From NCBI GenBank assembly GCA_022419385.1, contig JAJUBI010000001.1, forward strand, positions 3,100,001 to 3,164,000: DNA of 64,000 bases. Reading direction: 5' to 3'. Both the position numbers and the translations under genes were made by a program. Below are positions 22,442 through 35,740 of this stretch, in pieces. The notes beneath the pieces are model-generated. The model was not told where the DNA came from. It saw nothing but the letters and a program-made list of their open reading frames with translations, and searched no databases. The number at the start of each line of letters is the position of its first letter. Within the stretch, counting starts at the first letter, position 1. Source of the DNA: Paraconiothyrium sp. Pb-2020. Taxonomy: Eukaryota > Ascomycota > Dothideomycetes > Pleosporales > Didymosphaeriaceae.

Positions 22442-25404
22442 TTACCCTCTCCCAAAGCCCTGCCTCAGCGGACTCCCTGGCGTCGTCGGACTAAGCGTCC
22501 CCGTGCGACTATTAGGCACATTGAAATATGCTATCGGCGGCAGCCTCGAGCGGGCCTCTTCACCGTTCCCATTCCTCGATAGCGGCACGCTTCCCTGAGG
22601 AGACCGTAGACCGCTGGGCAGAGGCGGGCTGCGAAGAGGTTGCTGCTGGCTGTTATCCTCGATGCTGGTATTATCGTCTCCGTGGTCGACGAACGCCGCT
22701 TTCTTCTCGAGGAGATACTCATGCACTTCTTCCATGTGCTGCATGAGCATGTCGTCGATTTGGACGTGCTCGGAGCGGATTAGCTTGCCCCACTTCTTGC
22801 GGTGTTTGCGGGCTCGCGTGGGATCCCAGCAGAGGTGATTGTTTTGGACGAAGATCTTCGAGTGCTGGAGTTTGGCGTTAGCTTTTGTAGTCGACTACGT
22901 GGGATGGTTTTGACTTACCGAGTAGTACCAGTCAGCAACATTGTCCTCAGTTGCTCGTTTGATCGACTGGATCGAGGTATCTGCGACGAAAGCGATGAGG
23001 GATTCCACGATGCTGTTATCGTCGGTGCATGTTTCTGTCTCGGGTGTGAGCACTCCATGCAAGCGATTGAGTGAGAGAACAACGTACCATTGTTTCTTAA
23101 CAAATCTACTAGCCCGATATACGCTGATCCAATGCCTAGGAAGAAAACCTGCGTTGCCTCGAAGGGTCTATGCCAGTATTAGCTATGCCGCAGAATGCAG
23201 GGCTGGGAACCTACTCGATATAGTTCTCCCATATGTACGAAGCGAGCTGCTTGGTCTTCTCAGCTCGCTCTTCGTGTGTATCGGAGTGAATGAACTCTCC
23301 CTCGTCCTACCAAGATCAGTTTCGAGTGTGCTGAGAAGCTCAGATAAGAAAGAAACTTACGTCTGGGATTGGCTCAATTTTCGGGACGTTCACATCAATG
23401 ACTTCGAAGCCATTCCTGATAGCCCACTCAATGTAGTTCTTTTCTACAACATCAGCCTTTGCACTTTGGTCAGCGGTCATACAGTGCAAGTTGCACGGAG
23501 TTTCTTACCATCCATATGTTATGAAGCTCTATTTTGCCGGTGACTGGATCCGGAGAGAAGGTAAGGGTTGGCGGATCGTGGAATATGACTAGTAATGGAC
23601 GCTTCTCTGTGAAGTTTGGTCTAAAATAGTCAGTGGGTCCTGCCTCGAGACAGTACTGTACTCACGTAGCAACCACATTATGCTCAAAAGTCTCCCTGAG
23701 ATCATCCCTAATGATTTGGAGAGGCGTCATGCGGTTTTCCTCAGCGAGGTTCAAACTCTGGAATTTCCTCAAGATGTCATGTAAGCGTGTCGTGGATGGG
23801 AAAGCTGGGGTCGCTGCATCGAAATGCTTCGGGTACATGCACTTCCAGAACTTCGATTGTACTCGCTTGACCTGTTCTACGACTCGGACCGCGGATTCTT
23901 TGGGGTTCAATTCATCCGCAAGACGATCTGGAGGTTGCAGCATGAGCGTCCTGGTGACTGCAAGAGCGGACCGGGAAATCGATCGAAGATTATAACCACC
24001 CTCGAGACAAACGGCCATCTTTCCTTCCGCAACTCGCATAAGCATGTGTGTCATGTGGGCGTAGCCGGCAGGGGTGACATGACAGGATCCTAAGGCATCT
24101 CCCTCTGCGGCATCAAATCCCGCAGATATGATGACGAGATCCGGGTCAAACTCCGATACTATCGGTATGACTACCTGCTGGAAAGCATAGATGTATTCAG
24201 CATCGCCCATGTGGTGCTCTTCCCATGGGATATTGACATTGCGTCCTAGACCGGGCCCTTCGCCACAGTACGTTAGGTCGCCATCAGGATTGCCTGGGTA
24301 AAACGAGCCCCCCCTGAAGACGTGCAGCGAAATGTAGAGGATGTTGGGATCATCATAGAAGGCATGCTGGATGCCGTTGCCATGATGGACATCCCAATCT
24401 AAGATGATAATCTTGCGACAAGTCTCAGGGAAATCATTCTGGCATACTCGTGCAGCAATGGGCACATTGTTGAATATGCAGAACCCCGAAGGTTCTGTGC
24501 TTTCTGCGTGATGTCCTGGTGGTCGTATGATGGCGATAGCATTGCGAACGTGACCCATGACTACAGCTCTACAAGCCTCGATAGCACCTCCCGCGGCTAG
24601 TAGTGCGCTGTCAAAGGTTGAGTTATTGAAGTATATCGAGTCCATTTCGCGATACAGCGCTTGGAGCTCAAGAGGTGTCTTATCTGCGTGTGTGTCAGTC
24701 AGTGCGCGCTATACATGATCACAGTACTTACTTTGCAATGCTTCAACAAACAAGTAATGCTCGGGAGTATGTATGAGACAAATCTCAGCTTTTGTGGCAT
24801 GTCTAGTATGGATTCTCCAGCACTTGTTATCACGAGATTCCGCATCCTCGTCATCCGAATCGATTGAATCTTCTCGCACCAGACCGGCTTGGCGGATCTC
24901 GTGGAAGATTGCATAAATGCGGCGGGGGTCCTCAGGGTGGATATCATCAGGATTGCTGTTAAGATTCTCGTCCTCGGCGTGAAACCTCATGCGATCATCG
25001 TATACCAATCCAGTCCTGCTAGACGGATATGGCAGAGGTTTGAACCTTGGTGGTGGCGGCACACGCACCTCCACGCGGGCAAGTTTCGCAGGTATTACAT
25101 CCATAGACTCCGGATCGATTGGTGCTGCATTTTGTGATTGTCGATCGTGGCTCAAAACTCCAGGAGATGAACTCGAATAATCTTGTGCATTCAAAGTCTT
25201 CCTAGACGGAGAGCCTTTGAGGGGATTGCCCAGGCCATGGAAGGGCAGCACCGGTGAAAGAAGATCCGGAGAGGCGGCGTGGAAGAGGAGCTTCGAGGGG
25301 TTGACGGTCGCGGCATGGTCGTCATTCCCGTTGCTGTGCTCTATCGATTCCATAGCATGATCCTCATCGGAAAGGACAATTGTGTCCTCGTCTACCATGG
25401 CCAT
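22442..25404 (-). CDS. hda1: Class II histone deacetylase HDA1 with Arb2-like C-terminal domain
   Basis: Removes acetyl groups from histone tails in the nucleus. Start: MAMVDEDTIVLSDED at 25404 sits in an ACCATGG context; an in-frame ATG at 25518 would add 38 weakly conserved residues. Exon 1 ends at 24732 and exon 2 begins at 24683. The deacetylase domain is complete: RPPGHHAE, ILDWDVHHGNG, ISAGFDAAEGD and LEGGYNL carry the zinc ligands and catalytic His/Tyr. After AEENRMTPLQIIRDDLRETF, several small exons (introns near 23665-23622, 23510-23460, 23360-23310, 23217-23170, 23090-23050 and 22915-22870) encode an Arb2-like region including FFLGIGSAYIGLVDLLR. The last exon is a disordered Ser/Pro tail ending at 22442. 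Total ~850 residues, as in other filamentous fungi. No damage seen. Confidence 0.92.
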
Positions 25405-25518
25405 GGTCAAAGACGGCGTCGTAGCCTTGCTACGCACCGGGGGTGTTCGTGGTTCTAAGCAATTGATTAGCACGTAAGCCAAGCCGGCGTGTGATTTGTG
25501 TGCTGGATCCACAGTCAT

Positions 25519-27589
25519 GGCAGGAGCTAGTCAAGAAAGCGTACTGCACGTAGCCAACAATTGTGAGTTGTCAACCGGTGAGTGCGGATATCAATATAAG
25601 AAATTGAAGGGGAGCGGGATCACTCTATATGACAGAAAGCGACAAACAAAACAGTAGGTGAAAAGGTAAGGGCGGGTATGAAAGTCTCGCGCACAGATAC
25701 CAGGGTAGTAGTTTCCAGGCAATTTACTTAAGTACAGTGTAAGCTGGTGAAATTCGCGGTACTGCATAGGAAATAGCGACCCAGTATTGCGTTCATGGAG
25801 ATCAAGTCGTAGCCTGAGCTGGGAGAAAGTGCGAAATGACGAAATGTACATAATGATGTAGTGAGGTTGAAACCAGAGCGGAAGCGAGAAGATGAAGCGG
25901 TCTTCTCATCCTGAGAACCATCTTGATAAGTGATTTGGCTTTTACTTACTTGATCAGAATGCAACCATGTTCTCAAGACTTGTATAGTATGGTAGGAATG
26001 CCTCTGCACCGACTAGTGAGTCGGGCAATGGATATGCGTGGTTCGAAACTCCTGGTATTTATGACTAGATGGAGTTGCGGGATAGCGGCCACTAGTGATA
26101 CCTGTCTTCCGACTCTTGAAAGTTGCGCTCGTTACAAAGGCGCCAGTCCGAGGTCGACTCGAGTATTCCCGTGATGCGGGTCGGTTACCCACATGAACCA
26201 CGCGCACCCACCTTTGTTTGGTGTAGAGATTAGAGGCGTCAGAGCCTTAAAGTGAAGAGGCAAGATAGAAGAAGAGCCTACAGTAGAAGACCAATGCAAG
26301 CGATCTTAGACTTGGATGGGGATTGTTACTGCGATGCGAACAACATGAACCGCTGCCAATGAAGAACGCCAAGCTTTTGAGCAGCTAGACCCGTTCAGGT
26401 ATGGTAGCTTCCCTTCTAGACAATCCTCGCAAGGAGGACCATATTTAAGCTCTCTTCATAGGCAGGCTCGCTCTAGGCAAACATTCTGTGTATGCTGCGA
26501 GGACAGCGCTCGCGGCCTATGCTTTATCCATGGGTCTGTGAGGAGTAAATTCCCTCCTTTGCTTTCACTCTGCCAATGTGGTGTCCGACACCCCTTTGTC
26601 CGTCCGCGGAGCTTATGAGCGTCAAGGAACGTCGCTCTCCTGCAAAATCGGGGAAAAGGTTGTAATAGAGTTCGGCTTTGAGAGTGATGAGACAGCGGCT
26701 CATATATACCTGTGGCGCAAACGGTGCCGGGATCACCATAACAACAACATGACTGCTGCAGCTGGCATAGCAGGAAAGTCAAGCCTTCGTGCCAATGTCA
26801 ATGAACACGAAGATGCGATTGGCAAAATGATCTGTATGACATTCAATGAATGTAGCTTTGACCCATTGTCACATGTTCTGGAACTTGTATCTGTAGTCGA
26901 TGCATAACCATCGCTGGTTCCGTGCAACCTACACATATACATCACGCACCAATCCACGTCACCATCTCCCCTCATGGATTCTCCATCGAGCCTGCTCTCT
27001 CCTCTACTCGGTGCCCCAATAAACATATCTTGTCCTTACTAAGACTGCTCACACGACCTAAGCGAGCCCTTCCGTAAGTTCCCGCACCGGCCGGCCTAAA
27101 GGCTAGCAACGGGTGTATTGTTCCCCAGCCTCGCGGAAGCACACGAGCCTTGCGTTTGTACCTCGGGCGTCTACCTTGATATATACACTAGAGAATTACG
27201 GCGGGAGCTTGTGCGGGTCATGTGGAGGTGGCGTACCCATGGATAAGCGGAGGGAGAATGGATGGAATGCCAAGGCCGGCATATGAAAAATACTGAAGGG
27301 TACAAACAAGAGCTCAATGAGTGTAAGAAATAGGACAAGTGTTAGAAGAACAAATATTACAATTTGCAAAGAGCGAACCCAGAGGGAGCAACGCATCCAT
27401 GTTCGCAAAATGGGAGACGCACGCAACACTGCAACTTATGATTTGCGGAGAATTATATCATTCATTCATGGCTAATTGTGGCATAAACTCATTCGTGTTC
27501 TACCAAAGAAACCCGCTTTCGTCAATCAATATGACATTTCCTTATTCCCAATCCTACAGTTTTGAAGATTCCCGGTTCCGTCCTGATTC
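25519..27589. other. Intergenic between hda1 and GAPDH
   Basis: Two kilobases without a supported gene. The left side is the hda1 promoter, the right side the 3' region of GAPDH. The frame at 26578-26907 shows no domain or intron pattern. Confidence 0.45.
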
Positions 27590-30318
<2,729 letters not shown>

Positions 30319-31121
30319 ATGCTCGCCTCCTCCGTCGTCCGGGCCTCGAGGAGCTCCATCGTCCCAGCGACACGTCAAGCTGTCCGCGCCGCGCCCGCCG
30401 TGTGCCTGCAGACCCGCCAGGCGCATGCCATTTCCAACCCGACCCTTGCCAACATCGAGAAGCGATGGGAGGACATGCCCCCTCAGGAGCAGGCCGACCT
30501 GTGGATGTCGCTTCGTGACCGCATGAAGGTTGACTGGAAGGAGATGACCCTGCAGGAGAAGAAGGCCGGTGCGTACAACTTCTCAATTACCCTCCAGTCG
30601 AACAATTGGAACTGGTATGGATCGCTGAAAAAGGTGGAATGACGAATTGGTCAATGTCGCGATCCCCAACCACGTACCGAGGGATTTTGTGCTAGCCCAC
30701 GCGAGGCACCTCACCTACCCTCAGACGTCTGAAGCTAACTTCCCTTGCGCAGCATACTACATCGCTTTCGGTCCCCACGGCCCCCGCCGACCTCCGCCTC
30801 CGGATGAGGGCCGTAAGGTCTTCTTCCTCGCTGCTGGTTGCATCGCCGCTGCCGTTGGTATTTTCTCCATCACCCGCCTGTTCGCTAACCCCGTACGGCC
30901 ACGCACCATGACCAAGGAGTGGCAGGAGGCGAGCGAGGAGTACATGAAGGTACGTCGGGCCCTCGCGATAAGAGCGCTGTTGCTTTTTCCACTCGAACCC
31001 GCGCTGATACCAACCCCCACAGGCACAAGGAACCGAGCCCATCACGTTCAAGCCCGGCATGATGGTCCAGAGCAAGTCGGAGAAGCACCTGCCCGCCCGG
31101 GAGAAGCTCAACGACGAGTAA
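30319..31121 (+). CDS. cox5: Cytochrome c oxidase subunit 5 (COX IV family)
   Basis: Nuclear-encoded subunit of respiratory complex IV in the inner mitochondrial membrane. Exons 30319-30568, 30753-30949 and 31023-31121 join in phase to about 181 residues. The N-terminus is a mitochondrial presequence: Arg- and Ser-rich, no acidic residues, running to about residue 35. The matrix domain follows (ISNPTLANIEKRWEDMPPQE), then one membrane helix (FFLAAGCIAAAVGIFSITRL) and the conserved short intermembrane tail (TMTKEWQEASEEYMK). The last exon is small. The first intron is long (184 nt) for this genome. No damage seen. Confidence 0.93.
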
Positions 31122-31996
31122 AAGTTCGACGGCATGATTGCGTCATACAAACACTACCAACACCTATACCTCTTTTCCTTGGGTCAACTTTCCATTTGGT
31201 ACTGTTTGTGTGCTATATATCGAATCAAGAGGGCTGCGAGCTCGGGGGGAAAGACCCGCCGTTGGGTTGGCACTGTGTCATTAGTCCGCCTGTGTACAGA
31301 ATCTTAGAGGCATGTTTCAGTTTCGCTCATTCTTACGTGCGTTCGTTGTGCGCTCCCCATCTCTCCCTTGCACAAAGAAGTGCAGTGTACCGATACAGTG
31401 CTGTTCTCTCCAATCTACGGGCTCTACCCTCTTTGCAATCGAATATCGCACACTCGTGATTGGGAAGCTAATCTAGCAGAGACTGCATTCCGCATTTATA
31501 ATTAGTGCGGATATATGGCAGCACTTACCATCAGCCGTGGAGGCTCTTTCGAGACTGTGATCGAGAGCATCCAGTGGACGAGCGGACGGTCGGGATGCCG
31601 TGGATGAAATGATACCTCGATAGCACAATAAATCCGCAACACTTCGTCTGCGCAGAGTATGCTTGTAGCAGCACAGCCCATTCAAATTGTCAGGACGCAG
31701 CTCTGTAACCGAGCAGCTCTGGAGTACCGTTGTAGTACAAATCTGCTCAAATGTGCTCAACGTTGGATCGACTATGCAGATACCCACACATGTCGAAGAG
31801 CCGGTTGCGCTGCCCCACGCCGTACGTGCTGCGGGGAATATGTATTCGTCGGTCATCTGAAGTTGGCTCGGTACGATGGTAGGGTATCAAAGTGCGTGAA
31901 AATCTGGGGGGAACGAGGTCTTTACACTACGGTGCACTTCTGTTTTACAACAAAAACAACAGAGACGTGGTAGCATGGGGTTGTGTGTAGAAGACC
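31122..31996. other. Left edge of the gene desert
   Basis: 3' region of cox5 and unique-looking sequence up to the first array repeats. No gene supported. Confidence 0.5.
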
Positions 31997-32225
31997 GTAC
32001 GGTATTGTGTCATGGGGAAGTGGTTAAAAGATGAACACTGAATAATGGAATGGGGAGGTGTCTGAAAAATCGAGATCACGAGAGCGCATGGGGAAGTGTC
32101 CAAAGATTGCGATTGAGAAACCCCCATGGGGAGGGGAGGTGTCTGAAAGAAACAGGGAATGAGCTCATGGGGAAGTGTCCAAAAACTTGAGTACGAAGAC
32201 AGCATAGGGAAGTGGTCTCAAAACG
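31997..32225. repeat. Leader block of ~39-bp repeats (two alternating types)
   Basis: Six short repeats start at about 32011, 32049, 32087, 32131, 32166 and 32203. They alternate between CATGGGGAAGTGTCCAAA-like and GGGGAGGTGTCTGAAA-like forms, so the block reads as about three dimers of ~77 bp. The same two elements recur once per unit in the long array to the right. Confidence 0.85.
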
Positions 32226-35200
32226 TTAGAGACAAAGATCATGGCCGCTGTCTTCCGCAACAACTCGCCCATCGTACCACGCATGACGGCGGCTGTATAA
32301 AAACACTTCACACCAAGGGCGATGCTCCCTACATTACGTCCACGCTCACATCCCGACCGAAAAGTTGGAAACGATTAGCACCATGCGGAGTGTTTAAAAA
32401 ACATTGGAACAAAAATGCCATGGGGAAGCGGTCCCAAACTTTCTACATTTACAGTTTATGGCTGCTCTCCTTCTGCAGCAACTCAATCATCGCACCACGT
32501 GTGACGGTGGACTGTATAAAAACCCATAAGGCGGCAATCCATGCTGTCTCCACTGCATCCACTCATATTTTCGCGACTAAAAGTCAAGAAAGGAGAGTCC
32601 GATGGGGAGTGTCTAAAAAACCTCGCACAAACATGCGATGGGGAAGCGGTCTCAAATTTCTTGAAATCACAATTGACGGCCGCTGTCTCCTGAAGCAATT
32701 CAATCATCGCATTACGCGTGACGGTGGACTGTATAAAAACCCCGATGGCCACAACCCATGCTGTCTCCACTGCATCCGCTCTCATATCTTCGCGACTAAA
32801 AGCTGATAGAAGAGTATGATGGGGAGTGTCTAGAGACTTGGGCATAAGACGCCATGGGGAAGCGGCGTCAAAACAACAAGGTTGAGTTTCATGCCTGCTG
32901 TCTTCCCCGGGGAGTCGGCCCTCCCACCACACCTAACGATGGGCGGTATAAATGACTCAACACCCAGTCCATGCTCTCTACAATACATGCTCTCTCACAT
33001 ATTCGCGACTGAAAGCCTTCACGGAGATGACATGGGAAGCGGTCTCAAAACATGGAAAGCGATAATTCATGCCCGCTCCCCGGGGAAGTCCGTCTCCCAC
33101 ACCCTGACATTGGGACGGTATAAAAAGCCCCCAAGCTGGTGCATGCTCTCTACAATACACCCACACTCACATATTCATCACTAAAAGTCGATCGAGGATT
33201 CCTTTATGGAAGAGGATTAAAAGCCTCGGGAAGAAACACCATGGGAGATTGGACTGAAAATCATGTAGAACAATTCCATGGCCGCCGGGCTTTTCGGTTT
33301 GCTCGCCGCGATTGATGTGTGAAAGGGTGGGGATTTAAGAGGACGAAGATAGGGGGGTTTGGTGGCTACGATGCATCCTCTATTGCCACATGTTTCCGAC
33401 TAAAAGCCAATTGGGAAAACCGTGATGGAAGAGGACTCTAAAACACCCAAAAGATGCCGGCATGGGGGACGGGCCAAAAAAGATCGATACTTGGAAAAAT
33501 GGCCGCTGAGCTTTTTGGGTTCGCTCGCCGTGACCAACGCGCACGACGATGGGTGTATCAGACCTGAAGATCTGGAATGCTGATCTCTACAACACAATTC
33601 TACATTGTCTGCAACAAAAAGAGACAATACACAAAGCGATGGGCGAGGATCAAAGATACCAGCAAAGCCGAGCATGGCTGGCGGTGAGCAGGTTGAAAAA
33701 CACATACAGAGTCAGCATAACCGTCGTGCTCTGCGTTTCCTCCACCACTTTCAACGCGCGCGATCTATATAAGAGACCGAAGATCTGATACCTTGGTCTC
33801 TACACTACCCCTGCTCTCAAAATGTTTGGAAAAAATTCGTCCTAGTATCTAAAGATGGGAGAGGACTAAAAATGGAGATCTGAAAAATGCATGTGCCCGG
33901 CTGGGAGCTGGTCTAAAAACTCATAGCAAAATCCCACATGGCCGCCGTGTTCTGCGGTGCTTCCACCACCTCCGACGCGTACGAAGGGGTATATAAGAGT
34001 CCTCAAATCTGGGGTTCCTGAATCGCTACAATCCGCTCTCATGATGTTGGCCAAAACGGAGATTATCCCTGAACATGAAAGAGTATCAAAAAGACACTGG
34101 CACAGAGCAAATGGCTGGTGGCGCCCTGATGTAGGAGCATACATCAGCTAACCTGGCCACCGTGCTCTGCGCTCCCTACGCCAATCAAAAATCATACGAT
34201 CATGCGACATGTCTCTGGAGTAGTACCCACGAGCTACCTGACGAAACCCCGGCACGATGAGTCGGCTGTAAAAATGGCTTCCCAATCGCGAAGGAATTGC
34301 TCTCTACACTATTCTAATTTCCACTGTGTTTCTACCAAAAAAGGACATAAAGACAACTCATGGGGAAATGCCGAAAACTAGTTCCCTCGAGTTCGTGTGA
34401 GAAGCTTTTTAAAATATGATTCAAAAGCACCTCATGGCCGCCGTGCTCTGCGCTCCACTCGCTAGTCAGATGTTCTCGTTTAGTACATGTGCCCGGCGCA
34501 GTACTTGCGGCTCATCTTAAGACGCTCCAGCATGCTAGTGGGCTATATAAATACCTTCTAATTTGGGTGTGTATCGTTCTTAACACTTTTCTCGCTCCCA
34601 CAGTGCTTTCCTCAAAACAAGATGCGAACAATCTATGTGGGAAGCGTTCAAGAGACCCAAAAAGAGATATATGGCCGAGAAGACGGTCAAATATTGATGA
34701 TGCGTACAACCCATGGTCGCTGTGCTCTTCTGTCTGCTCTCCGCCATTCCAAAACAAAAAGCAAAAACGGCGCATGTGTCTGGTGCTGTTCCTGCGGGCC
34801 ATCTGAGAATACTCCCACGCAGTACTTCGATATATAAACATCCTCGATCCACGACTGAGTTGCTCTTTACACACGTCCAAAATTGTATCATCAGAAATGG
34901 GAGGCTGTCCATATCATGGAACCGTTGAAAAGAATTGGACATCCCACGTAATGGATGGCAAGGTGGTCCAAAATCCATAATGGGTTTCTTGATGCCCCGC
35001 TGAGCCCGCCCTCATGCTCTTCGCTACTCCAAAACGAAAGTGGTTAGAGCAATGTGTCTGGCGCAGTGTCTGCGGTCTCTCGTGAATGCTCTGGTGTGGT
35101 AGTGATCTATATAGATACCCTCCGACCAGTGTGACCTTCTCGTTCATCACAACTGTTCACGGTCGCCTGAATAAAAAACCTCAGTGATCACCAGTATGGG

Positions 35201-35740
35201 AAAGCGTTCAAAAGGACTGGAGCGTGTATCATGTGGCCGGTGCTGGTGTGGTCGAACAAGATTTCTTTGCCGATTTCCGTGGGTGATGTGCTCTGCGTCC
35301 TCTCGCCCTATTACGTCACTGAGATGCCGACTATGCGTCTGTTTGGGTGCCCGAAGGCTATCTGAAATGCTCCAGTGTCAAAAGAGGCTATCTAAGGGTC
35401 ACTTCGGCTTGACCTGGGTTCCCACAACATGAACATTCACCGTACCATGACTAAAAGCCGAGACATGTTAACCATGGGAAGTGTTCCAAAGGACGCTGTA
35501 GGCCTGCAATGTTTGATGAGGTGATCGAGTCAAAAATCCCGTCGCTGTGCTGGAATGGGTGTTGTGCTCTGTGTTTTGATTGTTACTCCAAATGCAAACA
35601 AAAACAGGTTATGCCTTCCTCGCGTCTTCGTGGTCTACGTCAAGTGGAAGTGCTTCGATACGACAGTGGAGTATATAAAGGTCTCTTTAAGTAAGTGGAA
35701 TCTCTTTATATTGTCACTACTCCGTAACTTCTAATAAAAA
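32226..35740 (+). repeat. Tandem array of ~15 TATA-bearing units (217 bp, later ~280 bp)
   Basis: Each unit holds, in order: the two short CATGGGGAAG-type elements, a block like ATGGCCGCYGTSCTCTGC, a TATA box, a CTCTACA-like block about 30-40 bp further on, and (left copies) CGACTAAAAG about 60 bp after the TATA. TATA-like sites fall at 32296, 32515, 32732, 32947, 33119, 33334 (degenerate), 33556 (degenerate), 33766, 33990, about 34268 (degenerate), 34544, 34831, 35108, 35389 (degenerate) and 35672. Steps are 172-224 bp on the left and 276-287 bp on the right. Left copies are most alike; right copies are strongly diverged and fade out after about 36,050. Frames across the units shift relative to the TATA motif, so coding constraint does not explain its conservation. 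Confidence 0.85.

Noticed and set aside
25970..26060. Possible tRNA: GGTTCGAAACTCC on the plus strand
   Set aside because: No acceptor or anticodon stem can be formed around it.
26578..26907. A 109-codon plus-strand frame between hda1 and GAPDH
   Set aside because: First codon is not ATG, composition is ordinary and a minus-strand frame overlaps it.
32159..32806. A 215-codon open frame with internal peptide repeats across the array
   Set aside because: It merely follows the DNA repeat units. The same DNA is read in different frames in neighbouring units and stops soon after, so I see no coding constraint.
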